Source: Scatosoma sp045660265
Lineage (GTDB): Bacteria; Bacillota; Clostridia; Christensenellales; Borkfalkiaceae
Assembly (NCBI GenBank): GCA_045660265.1
Contig: JAZRDM010000069.1
Location: 52,456 to 116,455, forward strand
Direction of reading: 5' to 3'
DNA length: 64,000 nt
A program made the position numbers and the translations under genes. Positions 1 to 6,995 of this stretch are shown piece by piece. Under the pieces are notes generated by a model. It saw only the letters and a list, made by a program, of their open reading frames with translations, was not told the DNA's origin and did not search any database. Numbering within the stretch: position 1 is the stretch's first letter; every line of letters begins with the position of its first letter.

Positions 1-41
1 AGTATTACGGTAAGCGCCGTAAAACGTATAGGGGAGACGGT

Positions 42-425
42 ATGTTTCAAGAATATTTAGAAATAGTCTACGGCTTTGTTAAGGCTTTTGCGGTGGGCGG
101 GCTCATTTGCGTAATTGCGCAAATTATCATAAATTTTACAGACATTACAGCGGGGAAAATTCTAGTTCTGTTTTTATTGATAGGTGTTGCGGCGCAAGGC
201 TTGGGCTTGTATCAATATTTAGTGGACTTTGCAGGTGCGGGGGCAACCGTTCCGATTTGCGGTTTTGGATATTTACTTGCCAACGGTGCAATTAAAGGCG
301 CGGAGAAGGGCTTGTTTGGAGCGTTGACGGGCGCGTTTTCAGCCGCTAGCGCAGGCATTTCCGCCGCGATTATTTTTTCTTATCTAATGGCAATGATATT
401 TAAGTCAAAAACAAAGAAAAACTAA
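42..425 (+). CDS. spoVAE: Stage V sporulation protein AE
   Basis: SpoVAE is an integral membrane part of the SpoVA channel, which moves dipicolinic acid into the forespore during sporulation and out at germination. The 127-residue protein has hydrophobic segments at about 12-30, 40-58 and 105-120. It carries the family signature VDFAGAGATVPICGFG (about 61-76) and a second Gly/Ala-rich block, AGISAAIIF. The length matches the Bacillus protein. The ATG is preceded by GGGGAG at a 5-base spacing. No promoter lies in the 41 bases before it, so it is probably the last gene of a spoVA operon entering from outside the window. Family identity is clear. Confidence 0.93.
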   Translation: MFQEYLEIVYGFVKAFAVGGLICVIAQIIINFTDITAGKILVLFLLIGVAAQGLGLYQYLVDFAGAGATVPICGFGYLLANGAIKGAEKGLFGALTGAFSAASAGISAAIIFSYLMAMIFKSKTKKN

Positions 426-450
426 TTCAACGCACATCTGCCTTGTGTGT

Positions 451-1134
451 TTAAGGGGTTAAATTGAGTTTATCTCCAAAAATATCCGTTTGCAAATAGG
501 TGTCGGGGATATTACCGACAATGACAAACTCGCCTACAAGAATTTCCGTTACAACGGCAAAATTTTCCGTGCGGGAGGGCATAACGATACTGATATCGGC
601 AATTACGTTTAAGTAGATGGAATGTTTGGTCTGGTTAATGCCTACGCTTTCAAATGCCGAGGAAAAATCGCACGAAACACTGCTAACAGGAATGATGCGA
701 AATTTAATACTCGGTCCTAGCCCTGCAAACGCTTCGATACCCGTCAACGCGCCTAATGGTACGGGGATACCGTTTAGGCTTAAATTCTTTAAATTTGATT
801 GAGAAATAGACGCCGTATCCCGCGCGATTTTGTTTATTTTTAAGGCGTTTGCCGACACTGCGACAATATTTCCCGCGCTGTCCTTTTCAACGTTGACAAG
901 GTCTTCATAGCGCATCTCGTCGCTAAGCGTATAATACACGGCGTCGTTGACGGCAATGGTAGTGGAGGCGCGCATGGTTGCCTCGCTTACCGACACCAAC
1001 ACCCGTGTTACGTTGCGCTGGAAATAAAGAAACAGCGTAATCAAAACGAACAGAATAATCAAAAAGACGAACAGCCATTTTCGCTTTCGTCTTTTTTTGG
1101 TTCCGTTTTTATAAAATCGTTCGTCGTACGTCAT
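451..1134 (-). CDS. yunB: YunB-like sporulation protein
   Basis: The protein has a basic N-terminus, one membrane segment (about 20-40) and an exported domain with the pattern seen in YunB: N-terminal SVSEATMRAST, a middle block VPLGALTGIEAFAGLGPSI, and a C-terminal part ending in a short IFGDKLNLTP tail. YunB is a mother-cell sporulation protein of unknown biochemistry. The ATG at 1134 overlaps the murG stop as ATGA, so I prefer it to the ATG three codons upstream at 1143. It is probably co-transcribed with murG. The family call rests on remembered sequence pattern, not an alignment. Confidence 0.75.
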   Translation of the reverse strand: MTYDERFYKNGTKKRRKRKWLFVFLIILFVLITLFLYFQRNVTRVLVSVSEATMRASTTIAVNDAVYYTLSDEMRYEDLVNVEKDSAGNIVAVSANALKINKIARDTASISQSNLKNLSLNGIPVPLGALTGIEAFAGLGPSIKFRIIPVSSVSCDFSSAFESVGINQTKHSIYLNVIADISIVMPSRTENFAVVTEILVGEFVIVGNIPDTYLQTDIFGDKLNLTP

Positions 1135-2183
1135 GCGCCGCATATCCGTTCGATTTCATACACTACGTTGTCGACCCCGTTTTCCGTTTGTAGTTTTTCT
1201 AATTTTTCTTTTAACGTCTCGTCGTGAAGGGTTTCTTCAATCGCCTTAGGTAAATCGCCTAAATTTTTCTGTCGCAAAATACGGCACAGCCCCTTGCTTT
1301 GAAAATAGCGTGCGTTTTGTAATTGATCTCCCCGCGTTGCCGCTTCTAAAGGGATAAACAAAGCCCGTTTTTTTAATGCTAATACCTCAAAAGCTGTTCC
1401 CGCGCCAGACCTAGCAATAACAAGGTCGGCAAGGGCATACGCGCTACCCATGTCCGAGATGAATTCCATCTGTTTATACCCGTCCATATGGTTTCCAAAG
1501 CCGTTATTTTTTCCGCAGATATGCAAAATAAAATACTTTTCGCACAGCTTTGGCGCGTTGGTACGGATGCAAAGGTTAATCGCTTCGCTGCCGCTTCCGC
1601 CGCCAAAAACAAGCAAAATTTTCTTATGCGTGTGTATGTTCAATTTTTCGCGTGCTTCTATTTTAGAAACGTTGAATAAATTTTTACGAACGGGCGCCCC
1701 TGTATATTTTCCATTCTTTATTTTTTCGGCGGTTTCGGGGAAGGAGGTAAGCACGTTTTCGCATTTTCTTGCCATCAGCTTATTCGCCAGCCCAATCGAA
1801 AGATCGCTTTCGTGGGTAAGGCAAGGAATACGCATTTTCTTTGCTGCGCTGACAACGGGTAGGGCAACGTAACCGCCCTTAGAAAACACAAGGTCGGGTT
1901 TGACGATTTTTAGCCCTTTCGTCGCTTGCTTTTCCGCTTTGGAGAAATCAAAGGGGATTTTTAAATTGCGTACCGCCTTAGAAAAATCTGTTCCGCGGTA
2001 CAATTTAGGGCAATCTATTTGATAGTAGGGTATTTTTAAAGGCGCAATCAATTCCTTTTCTATCCCGCCCGAGCCAAAATACGCGAGGTCGTACCTTCCT
2101 TTTTTCAGCAACTCTTGTATAATGGCAACGTTTGGCAAAACGTGCCCGGCGCTTCCGCCTCCGGTAAAGACGATTTTTTTCAT
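1131..2183 (-). CDS. murG: UDP-N-acetylglucosamine--MurNAc-pentapeptide transferase MurG
   Basis: MurG is the GT28-family enzyme that adds GlcNAc to lipid I to make lipid II on the inner face of the cytoplasmic membrane. The 350-residue protein is a normal length. It shows the N-terminal glycine loop TGGGSAGHVLPN, the central VFGGGSGSEAIN motif that starts the C-terminal Rossmann half, and the UDP-GlcNAc binding region SRSGAGTAFEVLALKK with IPLEAATRGDQLQNA. The start has a GGGGGAA ribosome site just upstream. It overlaps the downstream yunB-like gene, giving a cell-wall/sporulation pair transcribed away from the HTH regulator. The murG assignment is secure. Functional redundancy with a second, sporulation-specific murG elsewhere in the genome cannot be excluded. 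Confidence 0.93.
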   Translation of the reverse strand: MKKIVFTGGGSAGHVLPNVAIIQELLKKGRYDLAYFGSGGIEKELIAPLKIPYYQIDCPKLYRGTDFSKAVRNLKIPFDFSKAEKQATKGLKIVKPDLVFSKGGYVALPVVSAAKKMRIPCLTHESDLSIGLANKLMARKCENVLTSFPETAEKIKNGKYTGAPVRKNLFNVSKIEAREKLNIHTHKKILLVFGGGSGSEAINLCIRTNAPKLCEKYFILHICGKNNGFGNHMDGYKQMEFISDMGSAYALADLVIARSGAGTAFEVLALKKRALFIPLEAATRGDQLQNARYFQSKGLCRILRQKNLGDLPKAIEETLHDETLKEKLEKLQTENGVDNVVYEIERICGA

Positions 2184-2269
2184 ACTTCCCCCAAGTAAAT
2201 CTTTTTAGCGAATGTGTTTTCCGCTCATTCTATTATAGCCGCGAATGCAATCGAATATGCAACAAAGCG

Positions 2270-2307
2270 TAAAAAAACCGCCGAACGATTAGCGCATATA
2301 CGGCGGT
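2270..2307 (-). terminator. Intrinsic terminator of the HTH regulator gene
   Basis: On the minus strand ACCGCCG pairs with CGGCGGT across a 17-base loop and is followed by seven T residues. It lies between the HTH gene stop and murG. Confidence 0.7.
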
Positions 2308-2331
2308 GTGTGTTTATAAATAGGATAAAAA

Positions 2332-2688
2332 TTATTTTTTTAGTAAGCTTTCTTCCTTTTTTTCTAGCTTTTTTTGTGAGGAAATTTTTTCTTTTGCAAG
2401 TAAAAAACGTTCTTCCGGCTTTTGCGCATAGGCGATTTCTAACGCCTCTATAACGGTGCTGTATTCGCTTTCTGTCATAAACCCCATAGGGAGCTTATAA
2501 CTGTCGGAAATATAAATTCCGCCGTTTCTGCCCCGTTTAACGTAGACGGGCACGCTAGTGGATAAGGTGTCCACGTAGCGATACACCGTGCGGATAGAAA
2601 TTTCGTGCTTTTCCGCTAAATATCCTGCGGTTACCTTGCGTTTCAACAACAATTCAAATAATATATCCGAAAGAATGTAAAACTTCAT
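2332..2688 (-). CDS. Short HTH_11 (DeoR/YafY-type) transcriptional regulator
   Basis: The 118-residue protein carries an N-terminal winged helix-turn-helix of the HTH_11 type: KVTAGYLAEKHEISIRTVYRYVDTL, then a wing VYVKRGRNGGIYIS. It ends with a Lys/Glu-rich stretch. YafY-type relatives usually have about 300 residues, with a WYL ligand-binding domain that is missing here. The start is set by sequence logic: an ATG at 2742 would lie inside the promoter, while the ATG at 2688 follows AAGGAG. The gene is divergent from tyrS and its promoter faces it. Its target is unknown; autoregulation is an inference. Confidence 0.75.
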   Translation of the reverse strand: MKFYILSDILFELLLKRKVTAGYLAEKHEISIRTVYRYVDTLSTSVPVYVKRGRNGGIYISDSYKLPMGFMTESEYSTVIEALEIAYAQKPEERFLLAKEKISSQKKLEKKEESLLKK

Positions 2689-2713
2689 AATGCCTATAAA
2701 ACTCCTTGAATAT

Positions 2714-2742
2714 AGTATAACACGGGTATTATCATTTGTCAA
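2714..2742 (-). promoter_or_regulatory. Sigma-A promoter of the HTH regulator
   Basis: On the minus strand TTGACA (2742-2737) and TATACT (2719-2714) are separated by 17 bases. It precedes the ATG at 2688. Confidence 0.85.
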
Positions 2743-2788
2743 GTTTTACAAAAAAGTTCTATTTCGCTCGCGCGCGCAAATAAAACGC

Positions 2789-2817
2789 TTGACAAATAAC
2801 GTAAAAAAGGGTAAAAT
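2789..2817 (+). promoter_or_regulatory. Sigma-A promoter of tyrS
   Basis: TTGACA (2789-2794), a 17-base spacer and TAAAAT (2812-2817). The untranslated leader is only about 35 bases, so there is no room for a T-box. Confidence 0.85.
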
Positions 2818-2858
2818 ATTTGATGAATAATGTTACAGAATAAAGGAGAAACACAACA

Positions 2859-4055
2859 ATGGCAGTAAACGTAATGGATACGCTTAGAGAGCGCGGATTC
2901 GTCAAACAAACGGTTTTTGAGGACGAACTTTACGAAAAGCTCGGCAAGGAAAGCGTACCTTTTTATATCGGCTTCGACCCCACGGCAGATTCCTTGCATG
3001 TAGGGCACTTTATGCAACTTATCGCAATGTCGCACATGCAAAAAGCGGGCCATAAGCCCATTATTTTAATCGGTGGCGGCACGGCAATGGTAGGCGACCC
3101 TTCGGGTAGAACGGATATGCGTAGTATGATGACGAAAGAAACTATTCGTCATAATGTCGAATGCTTCAAAAAGCAAATGTCCCGCTTTGTCGATTTCGAA
3201 GGCGAAAACGCCGCAATTATCGTAGACAACGGCGACTGGTTGTTAAATTTAAACTACGTAGAATTCCTTCGCGATATCGGTGCGCATTTCTCGGTAAACA
3301 GAATGTTGTCGGCTGAATGCTTTAAACAACGTTTAGAACGCGGCTTGTCTTTCTTAGAATTTAACTACATGTTGATGCAAGCATACGATTTCTTGGTATT
3401 GCATCAAAAATACAACTGCTCGTTAGAGCTTGGCGGCGACGACCAATGGAGTAACATTCTTGCCGGCGCAAACTTAATCCGCGTAAAAGAACAAAAACCC
3501 GCTTACGCAATGACGTTCACTCTTCTTACAACGAGCGACGGCAAAAAGATGGGCAAAACAGCAAAGGGCGCGGTATGGCTTGACGAAAACAAAACGACGC
3601 CTTACGAATTTTATCAATACTGGCGCAACACAGCAGACGACGACGTGGAAAAGTGCTTAAACTTGCTCACGTTCTTGCCTGTTGCCGAAATTAAAGAACT
3701 TTGTGCGTATAGAGACGAACGTATCAACAAGGCGAAAGAAGTGCTTGCCTATGAATTGACGAAAGAAGTACACGGCGAAGAAAAAGCCAACTTGGCACAA
3801 AGCCAAGCACGCGCGGCTTTCGGCGGCGGCAACGCAGAGCTTTTAACTAAAGAAGTTGAAAACATAGCGACGGTGGTAGACGCTATGGTTGCAACGGGAA
3901 TTGCAAAATCTAAGGGTGAAGCAAGACGTCTTATCGAACAAGGCGGCGTATCCGTGGACGACAGCAAGGTAACCGATTGCAATATGCCCATTCCTGCAAG
4001 CGAATTCGTATTGCATAAGGGTAAAAAAGTACACTTAAAGGTAGTAGTAAAATAA
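2859..4055 (+). CDS. tyrS: Tyrosine--tRNA ligase
   Basis: This class Ic aminoacyl-tRNA synthetase charges tRNA-Tyr. The 398-residue protein has the HIGH-type motif HVGH at residues 47-50, the KMSKS-type loop KMGKT at about 230-234, and a C-terminal S4 RNA-binding domain (about 330-398, with GEARRLIEQGGVSVDD). The length is typical. AAAGGAG lies 10 bases before the ATG. It has its own promoter and a good terminator, so it is a single-gene unit. Unlike thrS in this window it has no T-box leader. Confidence 0.96.
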   Translation: MAVNVMDTLRERGFVKQTVFEDELYEKLGKESVPFYIGFDPTADSLHVGHFMQLIAMSHMQKAGHKPIILIGGGTAMVGDPSGRTDMRSMMTKETIRHNVECFKKQMSRFVDFEGENAAIIVDNGDWLLNLNYVEFLRDIGAHFSVNRMLSAECFKQRLERGLSFLEFNYMLMQAYDFLVLHQKYNCSLELGGDDQWSNILAGANLIRVKEQKPAYAMTFTLLTTSDGKKMGKTAKGAVWLDENKTTPYEFYQYWRNTADDDVEKCLNLLTFLPVAEIKELCAYRDERINKAKEVLAYELTKEVHGEEKANLAQSQARAAFGGGNAELLTKEVENIATVVDAMVATGIAKSKGEARRLIEQGGVSVDDSKVTDCNMPIPASEFVLHKGKKVHLKVVVK

Positions 4056-4060
4056 TTGTA

Positions 4061-4085
4061 AACGGGCGCAAAACGCCCGTTTTCT
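4061..4085 (+). terminator. Intrinsic terminator of tyrS
   Basis: ACGGGCG, loop CAAAA, CGCCCGT, then TTTCT. The yigZ start codon follows almost at once. Confidence 0.75.
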
Positions 4086-4088
4086 CGT

Positions 4089-4736
4089 ATGGATATGGAA
4101 AAGAGTATTTTAACAGTTTTCGGTGCACACGAAAGCGAAAAAATTATAGAAAAATCCAAATTTCTCACCTATTCAACGCATGTGGAAAGCGAGGAAGAGG
4201 CAAGGGCATTTGTGGCGAAAATCCGTTCAATGCACTCGCTTGCCACGCACGTTTGTTATGCGTTTATTGCGGATAAGCTTGGAAATTTGCAACGCTTTTC
4301 AGATGACGGCGAACCGCAAGGCACGGCAGGCGTACCCATTTTAGACGTTTTAAAAAATAAAAAACTTTTCGAAACAGCGGTGGCGGTGGTGCGGTATTTC
4401 GGCGGCATCAAGTTGGGCGCGGGCGGACTTGTGCGTGCGTATTCTTCTTCGGCGGCGGAAAATTTAGCCGGTGCGGATATTCGTTCGCTGGAAATGTGCT
4501 CGCAGATAAAAATCACTGTCGATTATACGGGTATCGACAGCGTGCAAAAATATCTTGCAAGCCATCCATGCTCCTTGCTTTCTAGCGAATACGGCGAAAA
4601 GGTAACCTTTTTGGCGGCGGTAAAAAAGGCTCAAATCGACAGCTTTGAAAAGGAGTTAATCGATTATATGCAAGGCAGGGTGGAGCTGACGCGCGGTAAC
4701 GAATACTACGCTTTGTTTGAAATCACCTCTGCATAG
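4089..4736 (+). CDS. yigZ: YigZ/IMPACT family protein
   Basis: The 215-residue protein belongs to the UPF0029/IMPACT family. Key blocks are HVCYAFIADK, FSDDGEPQGTAGVPIL and VVRYFGGIKLGAGGLVRAY, with a ferredoxin-like C-terminal domain that ends in YYALFEI. Eukaryotic IMPACT modulates GCN1-dependent GCN2 signalling. The role of bacterial YigZ is not settled. The start (ATG at 4089, or 4095 two codons later) lies directly after the tyrS terminator and has no clear ribosome site, so it may be read from weak read-through or an unrecognised promoter. The family assignment is firm. Confidence 0.88.
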   Translation: MDMEKSILTVFGAHESEKIIEKSKFLTYSTHVESEEEARAFVAKIRSMHSLATHVCYAFIADKLGNLQRFSDDGEPQGTAGVPILDVLKNKKLFETAVAVVRYFGGIKLGAGGLVRAYSSSAAENLAGADIRSLEMCSQIKITVDYTGIDSVQKYLASHPCSLLSSEYGEKVTFLAAVKKAQIDSFEKELIDYMQGRVELTRGNEYYALFEITSA

Positions 4737-4766
4737 TCATAATCCCGCCCTTTTTCGCGTAAACTA

Positions 4767-4795
4767 TTGACAGACAAGAAATTGTATGTTACAAT
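4767..4795 (+). promoter_or_regulatory. Strong sigma-A promoter of the AbiF-like locus
   Basis: TTGACA (4767-4772), exactly 17 bases, TACAAT (4790-4795). The predicted transcription start is near 4802, about 80 bases before the coding start. Confidence 0.88.
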
Positions 4796-4800
4796 GCGAA

Positions 4801-4868
4801 AGAAGGATTTCCGAGAGACGTTTTTCGGGAACGGCGGGGGAGTTCATTTATGGGCTCCCCATTTTTAT
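4801..4868 (+). ncRNA. Putative AbiF-associated leader RNA ending in a terminator hairpin
   Basis: Between the promoter and the abiF-like start, the transcript can fold into two stems. Stem A pairs 4809-4814 with 4825-4831, with a one-base bulge. Stem B pairs GGGGAG (4837-4842) with CTCCCC (4855-4860) and is followed by ATTTTTAT, which has the form of an intrinsic terminator. CGTT (4819-4822) is also complementary to AACG (4830-4833), a possible pseudoknot. AbiF-family genes are known to be preceded by a conserved structured RNA that acts as an RNA antitoxin. The position, size and terminator fit that model. Homology to the described AbiF RNA is inferred and was not tested with a covariance model. 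Confidence 0.55.
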
Positions 4869-4881
4869 AAGCGGGGCTAGC

Positions 4882-5874
4882 ATGAAAAAAGAAAATAATC
4901 CGTCAGTAAAAATAAAATCTAATAAAAAGCATTATATCCCGATTGACGAACAAATCGCAAAACTCAAACGGGACGGCTTGCAAATTCCTGATGAGAAACG
5001 CGCGCGGCTGCGGCTGAAATGGGAGGGGTATTTTAATTTCGCCGTCGGCTACAACCGTTTGTTTAAAGATGATAAAAAACGTTATTTTAACGGAGTTACT
5101 TTCGAGCATATCGAAGCGCTTTACGATTTTGATAAGCATTTGCGCGCTATCGCCTACGAATACGCACAAAGCGTGGAGTGTACGATAAAAGCGCTCGTTT
5201 CCGATTTGTTCAGCCGTCGCTATGGCGTGGATGAAAAAACGTATTTATCTGCGGAAAACTTCTCCGCGGCGCCTGCAGATGCGCCCAACGTAAATTGGGT
5301 TATTTCCACTTGTAAACGCACGTTAGAAGAGGCTGTACGCAAAGATACAAACAGCTACCGCGACTATATTGCTTATACACATTCGACGTATAAACACGTA
5401 CCCTTTTGGGCGTTGATTCGCGCTTTAAGCTTTGGAAACGTCTCTAAATTTTTAAAGGTAATGAAGCGTGAGGATAGGGCGGAAATTGCAAGAGAGTACG
5501 GTTTATCAGGAAACACGCTTTGCAATATGTTAGAGATAGCAGTGTGCTTCCGCAATATTGCCGCGCATGGCGAGCGGATGTATTGCGCATCCCTTTCGGC
5601 TACGCGTTTAACGGATAAATTAAGCGTGTTTTATAAGTTGCAGATTCCAAGGTCGTCAGACGGCTCTTATCGTTACGGCAGACGGGATTTTATGTCCTTT
5701 TTAATTACACTCAAATACCTGTTGCCCACAGCCGAATTTTCTCGCTGTATGCAACGCGTTGTGGAGGAAGTGGAAACGCTAGAACGCTCCATACCGTCCT
5801 TTGCTATGCAAAGAGTATATGCTCAAAGCGGGCTGTTAGGCTCGTGGAAAAAGCTGGATAAAATAAGAAAATAA
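4882..5874 (+). CDS. AbiF/AbiD-like abortive infection protein (Abi_2, HEPN)
   Basis: With the ATG at 4882 the protein has 330 residues. An upstream ATG at 4786 lies inside the promoter and is rejected. The Abi_2 signature is visible: YIPIDEQIAKLKRDGL at the N-terminus, GYFNFAVGYNRLF, FEHIEALYDFDKHLRAIAYEYAQSVE, then VPFWALIRALSFGNVSKF. The C-terminal HEPN RNase motif R-x4-H is present in CFRNIAAHGERM (R224, H229). AbiF proteins are described as RNase-like toxins held in check by an upstream RNA and as likely ancestors of Cas13. The start codon has no good Shine-Dalgarno, only GCGGGG. It sits between core genes with its own promoter, as a portable defence or toxin-antitoxin cassette would. 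Confidence 0.82.
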   Translation: MKKENNPSVKIKSNKKHYIPIDEQIAKLKRDGLQIPDEKRARLRLKWEGYFNFAVGYNRLFKDDKKRYFNGVTFEHIEALYDFDKHLRAIAYEYAQSVECTIKALVSDLFSRRYGVDEKTYLSAENFSAAPADAPNVNWVISTCKRTLEEAVRKDTNSYRDYIAYTHSTYKHVPFWALIRALSFGNVSKFLKVMKREDRAEIAREYGLSGNTLCNMLEIAVCFRNIAAHGERMYCASLSATRLTDKLSVFYKLQIPRSSDGSYRYGRRDFMSFLITLKYLLPTAEFSRCMQRVVEEVETLERSIPSFAMQRVYAQSGLLGSWKKLDKIRK

Positions 5875-5891
5875 AGACAAGGAGTCTTGTT

Positions 5892-6800
5892 ATGAAATAT
5901 TGTAAATTAGGCAAAATAGAAGCTTCGCGCGTCATTATGGGTTGTATGCGTATTGCAGACAAGCCCTTGGTGGAAATCGAACGAGTAATTGCCTCCGCGC
6001 TCAGTAAAGGGGTTAATACGTTTGACCATGCGGATATTTACGGAAAAGGGGATTGCGAAACGGTATTCGGCGTGGCAATTAAAGACCTTGGCTTGTCGCG
6101 TGATGACCTGGTAATACAATCCAAATGCGGTATCCGCAAAGGCTGTTACGATTTTTCTAAAGAACATATTATCGAAAGCGTAGAAAGCAGTTTGCGTCGT
6201 TTAAATATGGAATATCTCGACGTATTGTTACTGCATCGTCCGGACGCATTGATGGAAACGGAAGAGGTTTGTTCTGCGTTTGATAAATTGCAAGAGGAAG
6301 GTAAAGTCCGCGCGTTTGGGGTCAGTAACTTTTCGCCTTTGCAAATTGAATTGCTCACGTGTGCAGGTGTCAACGTGGTGGCAAATCAAGTGCAATTCTC
6401 GCTTGGGAATACCATCTTGGTAGACGAAGGACTTAACGTGAATATGCATAAAACAGAGAGCGTACAGCGCGGCGGCGACTTGCTTAATTATAGCCGTTTG
6501 CATAATATCACTTTGCAAGCGTGGTCTCCTTTGGTAAAGGGATTTTTTGAAGATAGCATTTTAAATGCAGAAGCATATCCTGTGTTAAATGAAAAGCTTA
6601 GTCAGCTTGCCGAAAAATACAATTGTACGCCTTCAGCGGTTGCGCTTGCGTGGATTCTCCGCCACCCTGCGAAAATGCAGGTGATTACGGGTACGACGGA
6701 TGCGGAACGTATGGGTCAAATTTGTACTTGCGCAGATATCGAACTTACCCGCCAAGAGTGGTACGAGCTGTATCTTTCAACGGGTAAAACGTTGCCGTAA
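5892..6800 (+). CDS. Aldo/keto reductase (YdhF-like)
   Basis: The 302-residue protein is an NAD(P)H-dependent TIM-barrel oxidoreductase. The catalytic tetrad is readable: D45 (in NTFDHAD), Y50 (DIYGKGD), K78 (IQSKCG) and H115 (LLLHRPD). The C-terminal cofactor region VALAWILRHPAKMQVITGTT matches the family. AAGGAG lies 7 bases before the ATG. It begins 17 bases after the AbiF-like gene and could be co-transcribed with it, but this family is common and the neighbourhood gives no substrate. Confidence 0.92.
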   Translation: MKYCKLGKIEASRVIMGCMRIADKPLVEIERVIASALSKGVNTFDHADIYGKGDCETVFGVAIKDLGLSRDDLVIQSKCGIRKGCYDFSKEHIIESVESSLRRLNMEYLDVLLLHRPDALMETEEVCSAFDKLQEEGKVRAFGVSNFSPLQIELLTCAGVNVVANQVQFSLGNTILVDEGLNVNMHKTESVQRGGDLLNYSRLHNITLQAWSPLVKGFFEDSILNAEAYPVLNEKLSQLAEKYNCTPSAVALAWILRHPAKMQVITGTTDAERMGQICTCADIELTRQEWYELYLSTGKTLP

Positions 6801-6925
6801 AACTATAATTAAGTCGTCTGCGCATAATGCCCGTATTAGTGTTATGTAAGTAAAAAAGGGGCAAAAAGGCGGTTTTGTTGTGCAAAATATACAATAGAAG
6901 CAAGGAAGTTTGGTTAAAATGCCCA

Positions 6926-6954
6926 TTGTAAAAAAATGAAAAATGTGGTACAAT
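6926..6954 (+). promoter_or_regulatory. Promoter of the MsmK-like ATPase
   Basis: TTGTAA (6926-6931), 17 bases, TACAAT (6949-6954). Confidence 0.65.
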
Positions 6955-6995
6955 ATTTACAATGAAAAATTATGTGGTCCATGGAGGAAAAAGAT

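Noticed and set aside
2789..2858. T-box leader for tyrS, and likewise for leuS at 19188-19250
   Set aside because: The promoter-to-start distances are about 35 and 58 bases and neither contains the T-box sequence or a terminator. Only thrS has a T-box here.
4786..4881. Longer AbiF-like protein starting at ATG 4786
   Set aside because: That ATG lies within the promoter, upstream of the transcription start, and the added peptide has no similarity to Abi_2 proteins.
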